From Stenopsyche tienmushanensis (lineage: Eukaryota > Arthropoda > Insecta > Trichoptera > Stenopsychidae): DNA of 64,000 nt. The DNA lies in assembly GCA_008973525.1 (NCBI GenBank), contig WACJ01000260.1:310001-374000 (forward strand). Direction: 5' to 3'. Numbering within the stretch: the first letter of the stretch is position 1; each line of letters begins with the position of its first letter. Positions 35,071 through 46,906 of the stretch are shown here, one piece after another. Both the position numbers and the translations under genes were made by a program. Below the pieces are notes generated by a model, which had not been told where the DNA came from, ran no database searches, and saw only the letters and a program-made list of their open reading frames with translations.

Positions 35071-35194
35071 GTTCCTGCTATGCTCGTTTTGTTAGGAGAT
35101 CCTCCTCTACCACTCAGTATGGCCAACCCTTAAAAAACAAAAAAAACCACAGGCTGTTAGTGTCACAGTACACTTACTTTATGAACTTACCTCG

Positions 35195-36409
35195 TACATA
35201 AAAACTATACTATATTTACTTTTATGCAATCTTAATAAATATTATAAAATAATGACTAATTAATGTGATACCTGTGCTTGTTTCAATAACCTGACATACA
35301 CGATGATATATCGGCATCCCGCACTAAGAGGGTTAAGCCTTTCGTCCGGACGGCTCAAGAATAAGATTCCGCTTAATTTATTGAATATTTTCAACTATAG
35401 CCATCGACTTGAACTCTTTCAATGAAAAAAAATGCTTTGAGAGTGTCATATATTATTCCAAATGCTAATTCAAAAACGGAATGCTTCAACAAAGCTTTTT
35501 TATGAGTCTAAAGATAACTGTGGTCTTCGATATCATTATAACACGATGCATCAATTATGTTGTGCAAAATTATTTTCCTTAATATATCCGGGATTTGATA
35601 GTCCTAATGCAAGATTTTATAAATGATAAACCACATTTTAGCTTGTATTTCAACACAAATGAAGATAAACCGATATAACTTTAAAAAAATATACATTTAA
35701 ATGAACGTGTGTCAAAATGAAACTCGGACAGATGTATCGATTCGATAATAATAATCAATAACGATTTGAATGAGCACGAAAACCTCATCCTTATATGAAA
35801 ATAATATATTTGAATGCGATTACCTCATCACATTGATATGACATTTTAATTGATTTATTTACAGCTTAATGAACTAAAAATATAGGTATTTAACTGAAGA
35901 TTGTTTTATATCAGTATATCGTTATATATTTTGACTAATTGGTGTCTTCAATAAGCGGAATCTATTATCAATCGTTTGGCTTTTTCACTACTATAATGAT
36001 AATCAATTATACAAGTCGACTTTTTGATGATTCATATCGAATTATGCTAATTCATTTTATTTATTTTATGCTAATTTATTTTTTGTCAATGCTAAAAAAT
36101 CCACTTAATATTACTACTATATGTTTAACTGCATAAAGATATAATTCCTTATTTCATTTAGATAAGAGATCGGGTGTTTCATTATTTCTGATTGATCGTT
36201 TCGAATCAAATTTGCACTGATTTTATGGTTTCAGAAAAATTACATACTGAGACGATCGATAATTAAATAGAAATAGACAGAATCGATAGACGTAAAACCT
36301 ATCTTAACGATATTATAAATGAACCGTTTAATTCGTATGTTTCTGGAACGAAATATAATTTCAACGCTAATGTGATTTATAGACATTGATATCGTTTAGA
36401 AGTGTAGTC
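35195..36409. other. No gene; family B repeat tip at about 35290-35336
   Basis: GATATATCGGCATCCCGCAC followed by TAAGAGGGTTAA matches the family B foldback at 24754 and 40596. The rest is A+T-rich without recognised content. Confidence 0.45.
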
Positions 36410-36690
36410 TTAACCCTTTGAGTAGTGAGCTAATTTTAAATCATCATATTCTTAGATGCTACATTTGTATGTCCGCCACTTTCATCCGTACAAATCCGCT
36501 TATCTGTCAGAACCATCGCAGCGTGTATGAAGCTTGTATATAAATAAACACTGTCGATAGCACACACTATTCGGTAATTTATTTGCGTAAACATAAACAA
36601 TACACAATACTCATTCACAATCTTCGACCTGCCAGATACTCTCTCCGTCTCTGTTTCTCTCCAAACTCAACTATTTATTCTCGATTATTT
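36410..36690 (-). repeat. piggyBac-like MITE, family A, copy 7 (inverted, one end lost)
   Basis: Begins TTAACCCTTTGAGTAGTGAG and runs through TGTCCGCCACTTTCATCCGT, CGTGTATGAAGCTTGTATAT and TCTCTCCGTCTCTGTTTCTC. The far TTAA end is missing. Confidence 0.75.
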
Positions 36691-37056
36691 CTGGTTTTAG
36701 CCTTCAAAAATTCGTTAATAAGCGATTATCTGCTTTTAGCATATACATCTTTATGTATTTCATTATCAGGTCCTTAAATCTGTAGTAATTATCTCTTGAG
36801 TTTTAAACTTCTTTCCATTATAGGATCATTTTCTATGTAAAAATAATCAAATTTAATAGGCAATTAAATGCCTTCATTAATTGTTTTTAATGTGAAACAT
36901 GTAGCTACTTCGCTGCAACTGGTTTCTGGCTCATTAATTGTGGTAGATTCATTTAATATTTCGACTAATTTGTCTTCGTTCAAGGTACGATCCTTCAATA
37001 TTTCTTGGACCAAAATGCAATTTTTATTTTAATAAGAAAAAAAACCTAAGTATTCA

Positions 37057-38402
37057 GAAGAATATCTGAAATTCGACTTTACTAACTTGACTAGCAATGA
37101 AATAGAGAAGCCATAATGCATTTTTTGCAAATTTGTTCTCATTCATGAATCTATAAAGCCTTCAAAATTCAAACATCACTCAGAGGCGAAGCATTCAGAA
37201 GACACTAAAAAGGATTTGAAGTTCTTTCGTTTGCATGAAACTAGTTGCAAGCGTCAGAGACTTGATCGAACAGGACGTTTTCAGCAATGGTTCACAGCTT
37301 CAGTGCGAGCATCATTTGAAGCTTTGGAAATTGCTAAGCAAAAAAACTTAGATTTTTAATGAAATCGAGGTTTTACCATTGTCTTCTTTTCAAGTTGATG
37401 AATCAATAGGCGTAAGCTCGTATGCTCAGTTGCTTGTCTTCGTAGAATATATTAATTCAGATGATATCAAAGAAGACTTCCTATTTTGTAGTAAACTTGA
37501 AACTAAATAAAGATATTATAGAGAAGATAAATACCGTTTTTGAGACTGGAAGATTAAAGTGGAAAAAAACGTGTGTTTGTACGGATGGTGCACCAGCTAC
37601 GCTTGGGTCAAAATCGGACTTTCAGAAAAATGTAAAAGAATTAGCTCCCCAAGTAAACTGCATGATTCGCCGGTATGTCCTTTTTAGTAAGACTCTTCTA
37701 ACTCCTCTGCAAGAAGTACTTCATTCGTTGATAAAAATCGTAAATTATATCAAATCTGGAGCTCTTAACACCCGTCTGTTCAAAGAGCTATGCAAAGATA
37801 TGGATTCTAATCACGATGTTATTCTTTTATACACTGCAGTATGCTGCTTGTCGAAATAAAGTATTGTGAATCGTGTCTGAATTGAATGATGAAATCGAGT
37901 TGTTCCTGGAAGTGCAAGAGAAACATGACATTTTGTTAAACTTTATGAGACAAAGCTTGACTGAAAATAGTAGCATATCTAGCAGATATATTAGAACAAC
38001 AAAATAGGCTTAACCTGGATCTTCATGGAAAGGAAACGAATATTGTCAAGATAATCTCAGGGAATTTTACCCAAGCTGTAAAACTGGCGAAGAAAAATAA
38101 ATCTTGGAAACATTGCAACGTTTGAGAAATTCTGCACTGTGATAGATGAATCTGAAGGCGATATGAATGAAAATTTAAAGGAGAAGATTTTTGGACGTCT
38201 TGAATCCCTTAAAAATGAACTTCAGCGTTACTTCCCTGAGCTGAAAGAAAAAGAAACTACTTTGACACGAAATCCATTTTCTGCTACCCTTGAATTAATT
38301 ACCAATCCCGATGAATTACATGATGACTTCTTGGATTTGCAGAATGATTCCTCGGCAAGTAACATGTTTAATGAAAAATTGCTCACACAATTCTGGTGCT
38401 GA
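37057..38402 (+). pseudogene. hAT transposase-like pseudogene, ZBED5/SCAND3 type
   Basis: Blocks appear in order across several frames. A BED zinc finger lies at about 37057-37200 (CIFCKFVLIHESIKPSKFKH followed by HSEAKH; the Cys-Cys and His-His ligands are visible). A catalytic-core entry reads SFQVDESIGVSSYAQLLVFV and DFLFCSKLET. A 132-codon open piece at 37461-37859 includes CVCTDGAPATLGSKSDF and VLHSLIKIVNYIKSGALNTR. A C-terminal piece at 38139-38402 ends NPFSATLELITNPDELHDDF then NEKLLTQFWC. These match proteins of the hAT-derived ZBED5/SCAND3/ZMYM6 type. At least one stop falls between the first two core blocks and frameshifts separate the others. The terminal dimerisation domain is missing, so this is a decayed transposon. 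Confidence 0.85.
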
Positions 38403-39924
38403 AAGATCTGATCCAATGACACAGCGCTTTCTTGACTCTTGAGTTGAGTCCTAATTCAGAAAGAACATGAACATGTGTATTTGAAAATTAATTACTCGGA
38501 GCTGAAAGAAAATTGAAAAAACCGATATAAATGTTTGGAACTGAACCGGTACGAAAACCTCCTTTTATCCTCTCAGGACATCGAACACGTCCTTATTTTA
38601 CTAAATCAATTGTATATATAAACGGTTGAAATATTTTCGATTGGCATTCGAATAGTCCAGTCCGCGAGTGTTCTCGTATTTTATTTTAGCTATGTTAATT
38701 TATAAAGGACAGATTAAGATCAGCGATTGTCACTGACAAAGAAAAGTGAATTCCTTTATATTCATTTACAAGGATAAATCTTCCCATTGTATCCAGCGTG
38801 GTACGCTTGTCCACCAATTGTTCGACTCGATAATAAATCTTCCTAGTCGTAAATAGCATGTTCTTTTTCTGCATTATGCACTCCTCATTCGCAACACGAT
38901 TACGTCAGAAAGAAGCCGCTTTCCACGCTTAATTTTAATATATAGTTACTATATTATCGACTCCCCGACGAATTCGATCACGATCGCTCCATACTTTTCT
39001 CTCGAGCGATGCGCTTTCGCGTTTTTTCCGTGCTGCGATTTTTTTCCATCCGCCGAGTAATTTCAGACTCAAATAGTCGGCGAACCCATCCGATCAAAGA
39101 TTGTGTCTTCCGATCCACAGTGATATCATGATTCCGACTAAATTATCTCGAATTAAATCGAATTACGGGGTGAAATAGCCACGAGACCTTGAAGCATCAT
39201 CAGTCGCCTCCGGCTGTATTTTGATCGGAGCAATCATCTCAAAAATTAACACCGACGTCTTAAAGCGTCACTGATGCGGATTCAACGGCCGTCACGTGGT
39301 CGAAGATGTTTGCCACCGCGATGCTTTTGTCCACATTTCGTTCCACCTTGCGCCGTGATCGAGCCGATCGTGAACTTAGGGCTCATTTCCCCATCATGTT
39401 CGAAATCATGTCATCCGAAGAGTCACGATTAAATCGGAATGTGAAATGGTATTTTCGCCATTGGATGGAGCCATGGATTCCGTCCTCTTGTTCCGATCCG
39501 GCGACGGTCATTGCCATGTTCTTGCATTGCGTAATCTTATTCGCGCAGCGCTCCAAATCCTCCAAATACTCTTTTCGATCGGACGAACCTTAAGACTTTT
39601 TATTGAACTGGTCTTCTAATCAACGTCGTGACTTCCGCACCACTTTGAAGTGCTACAATCGATGACATTGGATGAATTTCAAATGGTAATCAGACTGGAA
39701 GCCAAGACGAGCTTAGGGTATCATGTCGTGATTCAATATCAACAGACTTCAACATTTATATTTAAACAAAAAAATTAGGACAATTCCAACAATCAAGATT
39801 TTTACAACAGACGATAGTAATGACAATGCAAAAACGCCATACGTTTGATGCTAGAACCGAAACTGAACCGAAAACCAAAATCCAAAAAGTTTGAGTGATT
39901 TTATCGTTGTTATAATATATGACT
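38403..39924. other. No recognised gene; G+C-richer region at 38940-39620
   Basis: Open frames on both strands at 39306-39593 (+, 95 codons) and 39383-39565 or longer (-). The minus frame includes EYLEDLERCANKITQ but matches no family I know. Near 38520 a short AACCGATATAAATGTTTGGA resembles the complement of 52460-52500. Function unknown. Confidence 0.4.
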
Positions 39925-40203
39925 TTAACCCTTTGAGTAGTAAGCAAATTTAAAATCATCAAGATCTTAGATGCTATATTTGCTTGTCCGCCACTTATCA
40001 TCCGTACAAATCCACTTATCTGTCAGGACCATCGCAGTGTGTATGAAGCTTGTATTTAAATAAATAAACACTGTCAATAGTACGCAAGATTTTCTCTCCG
40101 TCTCTGTTGTCTCTGTCTCTCTCAGAGCTCAACGTGTAGAATGCTCATTCTGAATCACTGGAATTCACTCGCAAATAGGCGACTGCACCACCATACGGAT
40201 TAA
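39925..40203 (-). repeat. piggyBac-like MITE, family A, copy 8 (internal deletion, inverted)
   Basis: A 279 bp element from TTAACCCTTTGAGTAGTAAG to CACCATACGGATTAA. The central part holding the GTACGATTGTATAGATCGTT core is deleted relative to copies 3 and 9. Confidence 0.8.
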
Positions 40204-40595
40204 CAATTCTTATGCTAATTTTTTAAAAACGTATTCATCTGATAATACTGAAATTTTTACTCTTCATCCTATTAAATGAATACTTCAGATAGTATTGTTA
40301 TCAACCCAAATTATTATGGTAAGCTTATTTCTTTGTATGCATGTGCAATGTACGCAGGCTGCGACTCCCAAATTTCAATTTGTTCCCTCTCTGTTAAGTA
40401 CTTCAAAAACTCCCAAACTTCCAATCAATAAACATCAAGTCAATATCCATTCATTAAATAAATTATTGTATATTATTATATCCTTCTAGTTGTAATTATC
40501 ATACCTTAAAGTAATTATTTATCTGTCTTTTACATGATAACTTCTATGAAAAATCTGGAAAGAATTTCTACGAAATAATTCATCGCTTACACAAC

Positions 40596-40668
40596 GATTT
40601 ATCGTCGTTGGCACTTTTGGCAAGTGTTGATAACAACAATATATCGGCGTCCGGCACTGAGGTGGTTA
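40596..40668. repeat. Family B foldback, diverged copy
   Basis: TTATCGTCGTTGGCACTT is followed by CAAGTGTTGATAACAACAAT, then ATATCGGCGTCCGGCACTGA and GGTGGTTA. It resembles 24754-24845 and the tip at 35290-35336. Confidence 0.5.
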
Positions 40669-40751
40669 TATCGCTACCACTCTCATTTCGGACATCAATC
40701 GCAGATCTAAGATCTCCACAATTGAAAACACCCTCAGTTGGTATAGGAGTA

Positions 40752-40851
40752 GGTTTTGTCGGTTTTCAAAAACCGGGTTTGAAAACCCGGTTTTTGAGCA
40801 AAAATTGTGACCTTCGAAAACCGGTTTTTTGTCCTGAAAATCCGGTTTTGA
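40752..40851. repeat. Cluster of AAAACCGG(G)TTTT inverted units
   Basis: Within 100 bp the units GGTTTTCAAAAACCGGG, GAAAACCCGGTTTTT, GAAAACCGGTTTTTT and AAAATCCGGTTTTG occur, each nearly palindromic. Such ends are seen in hAT MITEs of insects. No flanking duplication was identified. Confidence 0.5.
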
Positions 40852-40921
40852 ATATAAAAATTAAATTTTCATTACCTAAGAATTTTGGAAAAATAGAATT
40901 ATTAAAATGAGTGAAAGCATA

Positions 40922-41311
40922 TTAACCCCTTAAAGAGGTAATACACAGAGTTGTGTCCAAATTCCAGTGATTCAGAAAAAAAAATCTTACACGTTAAGCT
41001 TGGAAACAGACAGGGACACAGAGAGTATCTTGCGTACATCGTACGATTGTATAGATCGTTAACCCAAATTTATCGACTAATAATGATATGTGAATGATGT
41101 AATGAATCGATTTCAATTATATTGATTGTGTTTACTTGAAGAAATGACCGAATATTGTGTGCTATCGACAGTGTTTATTTATTTATGTACAGGCTTCATA
41201 CACGCTGCGACGGTCCTGACAGATAAGTGAATTTGTAACGTTGATAACTAGCGAATATATAAATATAGCATCTATGATGATTTTAAATTAGCTCACCACT
41301 CAAATAGTTAA
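40922..41311 (+). repeat. piggyBac-like MITE, family A, copy 9 (complete)
   Basis: A 390 bp element including both TTAA sites. The left tip is TTAACCCCTTAAAGAGGT and the right tip is CACCACTCAAATAGTTAA. The full core is present: GTACGATTGTATAGATCGTT, CAGTGTTTATTTATTT, CATACACGCTGCGACGGTCC. With copy 3 it defines the family. Confidence 0.85.
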
Positions 41312-43249
41312 TCAACTTTGATCATAAATAGTAATTATTAATTTTAACGTACAGAGCATGGTCGTCGATACTTTCATGTGATTCTAATACGCGAATAAAT
41401 GCGAAATATTTATATGAATGAAATATACAAAAAAGATATATTAAATTCATATATTTGCATTAAAATGCCATATTTAAATGAATATTTTTATTGCCAACCG
41501 GTTTTCGAAGAGTTCATATTTTAACGAGGCTCTCCTATCCATCGCTAGAGTTCAATATGATAATATTTCAGTTTTTTTCTTTGGAAATAAATGTTTGTCT
41601 GTCATGGACTGGTCAAAAATTATGAATCAAATCGATGTTATTTTAACAGCATTAATACATCGTTAGTATTTCTTGAACTTGTAAAATTGCCTCGCAAAAA
41701 CCGTTAAATTAATGGAAGCTATGAGAAACGATAGAAATAAGCAGAGACGTTCCATTGTATAATTACTTTAACAATAACACTTCCATGCGGTGAGAAGAAA
41801 TTCTTCGTGTCTGTGTGAGTAAATCTATTAAAATGTAACATTTTCTTCGCCGTTTTCCCAAGGGTTTATGTATTTAAGTAATGAATTAATCAAGTTTGCC
41901 GTTGGATAATTTTTATATGTACAAAATTCTATACAAATATGGAACGCAGATAGAATTCGATTTGGCGATCTTCATATGAGATCTTATTAGGGAAAGGATT
42001 TTTCACTGTTGTGCTTTCCTATTTCATCACTTAATCTTTCATCCTTAGAAAAGTCTCCCGTGAAAATCCCTATATAATAATTAATTGATAACTGAACTTA
42101 AATATAAACAAAGGGGTGTCAATACAACTAGGGCTATTCTTGCTAAGTAAAATTGAACTTCAGCCGCTTATTATTTGGATTTAATGGATAGTTTAGCAAT
42201 TTGCAGTACGATTAAGAAGCTTTGGACATTCAAGCTTCAAGCGCTTTAAGAAAAAATAAATGATGTATCACCGCAGCATCTTCTTTAGGTTGGTACAGAG
42301 CGCAAGCAATGCCATTGTTGACCGACCTTCACCATCCCATTTACTTCGTGAACTTATTATCCTTACATGGATGCGTCAGCTCTCGTTTCGAGAAGATGCG
42401 AGCAACGTCCGAAAAAGCATCCTCGTACAATCGTACACCCGGATGTTGTTTTCGATAATACGAATTATGTAATGGTATCTACGCTTCTCCACCATTGTCT
42501 CTCTGTTTATCACCCATCGAGATCTCGGTCCATCTTCAGCCGCGGGCACCTTTGGATGTTTAATTTGAGCGCTCTAAACGTGATGAGGCACCTTCGCAAT
42601 TATCCGGCGCAATCCCAATTTAATAACAGTAGGTTTTTTCTCTCTTTTACGTTCGTTTTTATGTGTTTTCCTAGTGGTGGTCGTCTAGTGTCCAAGTCCG
42701 ACGACAGGCGGTCGGTGGCCATCCCAACGACCCGCGGAACGTGTCAATGAACCATTTTTAACTGTACTCATCCAAGACCAGCATGCTGGAGTCGAACCAT
42801 CAGATCGTCGTGATTTTCGAGCGACCCGTTTTGGTATTTGATCGGATTGACGAAAGTTCGCTCTTGCAGAATGTCTGGCAGACCGTTAAGCTCGACCTGT
42901 GGGATTCCGTAGCATACCATTGTTTCGACGATGAATTATTCATTCGAATTGATTATAACAATAAAAGCAGTGCAAATCTCAAAGTCGCATTATCGCCCTA
43001 AGTTGACGATTTTCAGAAATTGATATCCAAAGGAATCTTTAATTCAAATGATATATTCGAATATTAAAACATGATATCAAGCATATCTTTTAAGCCCTAT
43101 TATATATATTTTTCAGGATTGATAGACAAAAGTGGAGTATTATTATCAAAAATTATATTCATGCTTAACACATTATGTGCGGGGGCACTTTGGCCGCAAC
43201 TGCCCCTTGAAGCGAACAATTTTACAGTATCGTGCGCAAAAACTGATTA
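41312..43249. other. No recognised gene; long + frames at 42260-43001
   Basis: Frames of 127 codons (42367-42750) and 72 codons (42783-43001) on the + strand lie in a G+C-richer patch. A phrase (HPDVVFDNTNYV) faintly recalls the region upstream of the carboxypeptidase catalytic domain, but the expected highly conserved FESRFESGNL motif is not present. I do not assign it. Confidence 0.35.
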
Positions 43250-43973
43250 CACTTGGGTTTATTTTTATGCGATAGATACGTTCCACGGGGAGTCGCATAT
43301 AAAAAATCCGCATAAAAAGAACTACATAGAAAACTGAGGGATAGGTTCTGTTATTTTTAAAAACCGCATAACTTCAAATCAATGTGATGAAATGGAGCAA
43401 AAATCGCATAAAAAAACTTTGCGAAGATTAACCAATATTTTTTTACGCAGTTCGTGATATACAAACATGTAATTCTTAAGCTCGCTGAAATTTGAAAGCT
43501 CATTCAGAATTTGAGTCGTATAATAAATGGATTTTCTAATTTATTGCAAAGTTGACTAGCTTCTTGTAAAATCTTTACAGTAAAGAGGGCAAGAGTTTCT
43601 TCCATTTCAATATCGTCTTCTATAATATTTCTTTGCTGCCATATAACATCAAACTAATAATATTATTCAAATATCGATATCATTTTGAGAAAAAGTGTTT
43701 TTAATATAATACTTTTCAAAAGTAGAAATGATGCCCTGATCTAGTAGCTGAATTAAACATGTCGTGTTAGGTGGAAGAAACACTATTTTTACATTTGGAT
43801 GTTATAAATGTGGATGACTTGAATGGTTGTAACTTGCACTAGTGTTAATTTTAAATTTTCTTTAATGTGCATTCGCATAAAACAAGGCTTTATGTTTTAA
43901 AAAAAATGCGGGATAGGTTCCATTATTTTTGAAAACCGCATAAAAAAGATCCATATAAAAACAGACCCAAGTG
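43250..43973. mobile_element. 724 bp TA-flanked element (CACTTGGG family, larger sibling)
   Basis: The left tip CACTTGGGTTTATTTTTATG and right tip (complement) CACTTGGGTCTGTTTTTATA are inverted, with TA at 43248-43249 and 43974-43975. Subterminal GTTCCACGGGGAGTCGCAT is shared, in inverted orientation, with 23108-23130. No transposase frame. Confidence 0.75.
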
Positions 43974-43984
43974 TATTTACGAGT

Positions 43985-44745
43985 TAAAGAAAAGAAAGAA
44001 AGAAAGTTAAAATACGTTCCATGGATTTTAAAAACCGCATAACTTTGAAACAGCTGTATAAAATATATCCAAAATCGCATAAAAAAGTTATTAAAAATAC
44101 AGGAAAACAACAAGGTAATTCAAAAATAACATTTAAAGGATGTCTTGCACCATCGGTAAAATTTTAAATTTAAACAAAAAAAAAATCAGTAAAGTCATTT
44201 TTTGGCCTTTGTCAGTTTTAATTTTTTTTAAACAGTAAAAAAATAAATTTTGACATAAATATGGTAAGAATAATAGAGGGTTATATAGAAAAGATTCGTA
44301 CCCAGTTTGAAATAAATTAATTAATTAAAACTTGAGATACGATGTCTACCGTGTTAAAAAAAAGTAGTTTCCAGAAAAACGCATTAAAAGATTTAATTAT
44401 GGTAGAACCGGCTAAGTTGCCGCGTCACTAAAATAGCTATAACTCCGTAAGAAGTTGGAATTTTGGAAATTCCTTTGGATAATGTATTTTTAAAAGTCGA
44501 AACATTGGAAAAATGCAAAAAAAAACGAAATACTTTTTTTCAAAATTCGTAATTCAGCGATAGCAGATGCAACGTGATTTACACAGTTCCAAATTATAAT
44601 TTTTTTCCATAATTCGGTTAGTGTCGATGATTTATTTCCTATTTTATCAAAAATATCTCGATACGTACCCTTTATGAAATTTTAAAAAAATCGCATAACT
44701 TCGAAATCACACAAAAAAAAGTCGCACAAAAAGAGGTTAAGTTAG
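43985..44745 (-). repeat. CTCAAACCTC-family sequence, inverted
   Basis: 44000-44130 is the inverted counterpart of 2120-2275. 44150-44745 is the inverted counterpart of the element starting at 63636. The right edge AAAAGAGGTTAAGTTAG carries a decayed tip. Element limits are blurred, and two insertions may be joined. Confidence 0.55.
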
Positions 44746-46630
44746 AAAATTATGCTAGATGGACTCTCAGATGGGAATCATAGAGCTCTTCAATTTTCTC
44801 TTGCACACATGATCTGCTCGCCTTTTGGTCTTGCGTTTCAGCAATTCCACCAAATTTCAGATCTTATTTATAATGCAAGACAATTCATTTTGTATATTTA
44901 TATCGATTACATCTTTCTTCGTTTTTATTACGCAATTTCCTTATGCGTGTTGATGATTTTTATTTCGTAGCCTCTTATCGGTAATTAGTAATCCTACTCC
45001 TCGTTTGAGCATTGCAAGCTTCCCAGAAACTGCGATCATCGAACTTCTTAGAATTACGTAATTCAATTTTATAAGATGATTTGGCTCGTCTTCGTTGTGA
45101 ATTTTTCCTCAACTATTAGAGTTGATTGTTAATTTTATGGCATTTTTTAATACAACATGTTGCAATGAAATAATTCAGATATATTTGGCAGCGAAGTTCA
45201 ACGTCAGTGATTGGATATTGTGTCTTTGAAAAAGTGGTCCTCTATAGACTATCTTTGTAGCTTTGTGACAAATTAGAAATCAGTTGAAAAATATTTTGGT
45301 CAAATGACACAGAAGTGTACCAATTAGCATACAATTGACTTTAAACTATCGCTCTTTTTACTTAATTTTTTAACATGCACATTGCATTCCATCATTTTTT
45401 GCTTACAGCATGCCATCATGCAGTAGCCAAACGATCGGCTTACCTCTAAGAAACGTCATGCTTTGACAGCCACATCAACTCCGCCTGTCATCAACTCATT
45501 AAGTATTTGACTTTAAAACAAATCGATAAGAATATTGTTTATCACCCACATATTATTAATACCGGTTCAGTTTATATCCATTTAACTGTATCGGCAATAT
45601 TTACGATATTTTTTGAACGGGAATATCAACTAAAACAAGTCCAACATTTTCGCCAATCGGCCGCACACATTCTGATTTATCGGTCCCAATTTTCTAATGA
45701 TAATATCCGACATTCTTTTTTTGCATCCCGCGTTTATAAATAACCATAATCTCATGATCTTCTTATTATTCTGGCCAACGAGGCGATGTCGAACATCATA
45801 TATCATCTCAAGGCCCTCAGTGCTTTATGAGCGGGCGACCAAAAAAAGCTCCGCAAAAAAGCTCTGGACCTCAGAGGTCCCTTGTGCTTTCGGCGCGAAC
45901 TCATCGACCTTGAAATACTTAGCTTTTTTGCAGTGCAAAACACTTCTTGGAATCGCTCGACCGAAATTGCTACGCCCCGTGCTGTGAGGAAATTCTGGAG
46001 CAACATCTTCCCCAGTGCCTTGAATTGCTTCGTGGTATACGATCGTTATATGCAAAGCAATCCCAATATTTTCCTGTTCCTTTTTATGCTATTTTTAAAC
46101 CCCTTTTAATTCCTTAATGTTTTGCCTCGAGGCTTTCTTTATTTGTAAACAAAAAATATTATGAAATACAGCAGAGCTTATGAGGAAAAGAATTGATATA
46201 ACATGATTTACACAAGCATTTAAATTTATTACATACAAAAAGACAAAACGACATCTGTTTGTCGTCTATATTTCCGTGGGAACACAAATAAAATAATAAT
46301 AACCTGGATGCTGTTATTGCACTTACCATCCGTACAAATCCACTTATCTATCAAGACATTTCTACTTATCTATCAGGCAGTTAAAAGGTTAACGTCTATA
46401 TATCGCCACGCCGCACTTTTAACGAAAAATTCTCACAAAGCTATAACGCTGCTTTGCACTCAAACGTTTAAATCAGGTGGTCATTTTTTTACTCCTTGTG
46501 TTCAGATAGGGTTTTTAATACTCTCCTTATCCAACAATATTCAGTCTGTCTTTTATAAAGTATGAGAACAGATTATTTTTACTTCTGATATTTTTATATT
46601 TGTAATATTCTTGTGTAAAAATGACAACTA
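44746..46630. other. No confirmed gene; minus-strand frame at about 46094-45825
   Basis: One minus-strand frame is open for about 85-90 codons through 45825 and includes EFPHSTGRSNFGRAIPRSV and KKAKYFKVDEFAPKAQGTSE. It reads like protein, but I recognise no family and see no start or splice context. The rest is A+T-rich. GTTAACGTCTATATATCG near 46388 weakly recalls family B. Confidence 0.35.
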
Positions 46631-46906
46631 TTAACCCCTTCAACGTTATGTTTCACTGTTAAAAGTGTCATCCGTAGTGACGCGATCTTTTCGCCGCTAG
46701 CGGATACGTACGTCATATCCAGTATACGAAGTCAGTTCCCGAGATGAATCATTCTTACATTTAACGTACACAACACTGCAATCGGCCATATCTGTCATTT
46801 TCCATTGAGGTTTGCTTAACTTTCACAATGCGGATATATCCGTCATACCCACTCTGCATGACGAGGTCTTGACGGATATATACGTCATATTCACTTAAGG
46901 GGTTAA
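46631..46906. repeat. piggyBac-like MITE, family C, 276 bp
   Basis: The tips TTAACCCCTTCAACG and CACTTAAGGGGTTAA are inverted around the TTAA target. Inside, the units CGGATACGTACGTCATATCC, CGGATATATCCGTCATACCC and CGGATATATACGTCATATTC repeat one motif three times. No related copy was seen elsewhere in the window. Confidence 0.75.

Larger units (their letters stand above)
34078..35194 (-). mobile_element. mariner element interrupted by an R1-type non-LTR fragment
   Basis: The left tip TGAGGTATGTTTATAAAGTA and right tip (complement) CGAGGTAAGTTCATAAAGTA are inverted repeats, with TA at 34076-34077 and 35195-35196. Mariner coding pieces flank a central block of about 480 bp that is R1-like. 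Both parts are on the minus strand. Confidence 0.8.

Noticed and set aside
42367..42750. Possible upstream exon of the carboxypeptidase gene (phrase HPDVVFDNTNYV followed by SRSIFSRGHL).
   Set aside because: The motif expected here in the family (FESRFESGNLRKA) is nearly invariant, and the match is only about half. An otherwise intact gene would not diverge at this site, so similarity is probably chance.
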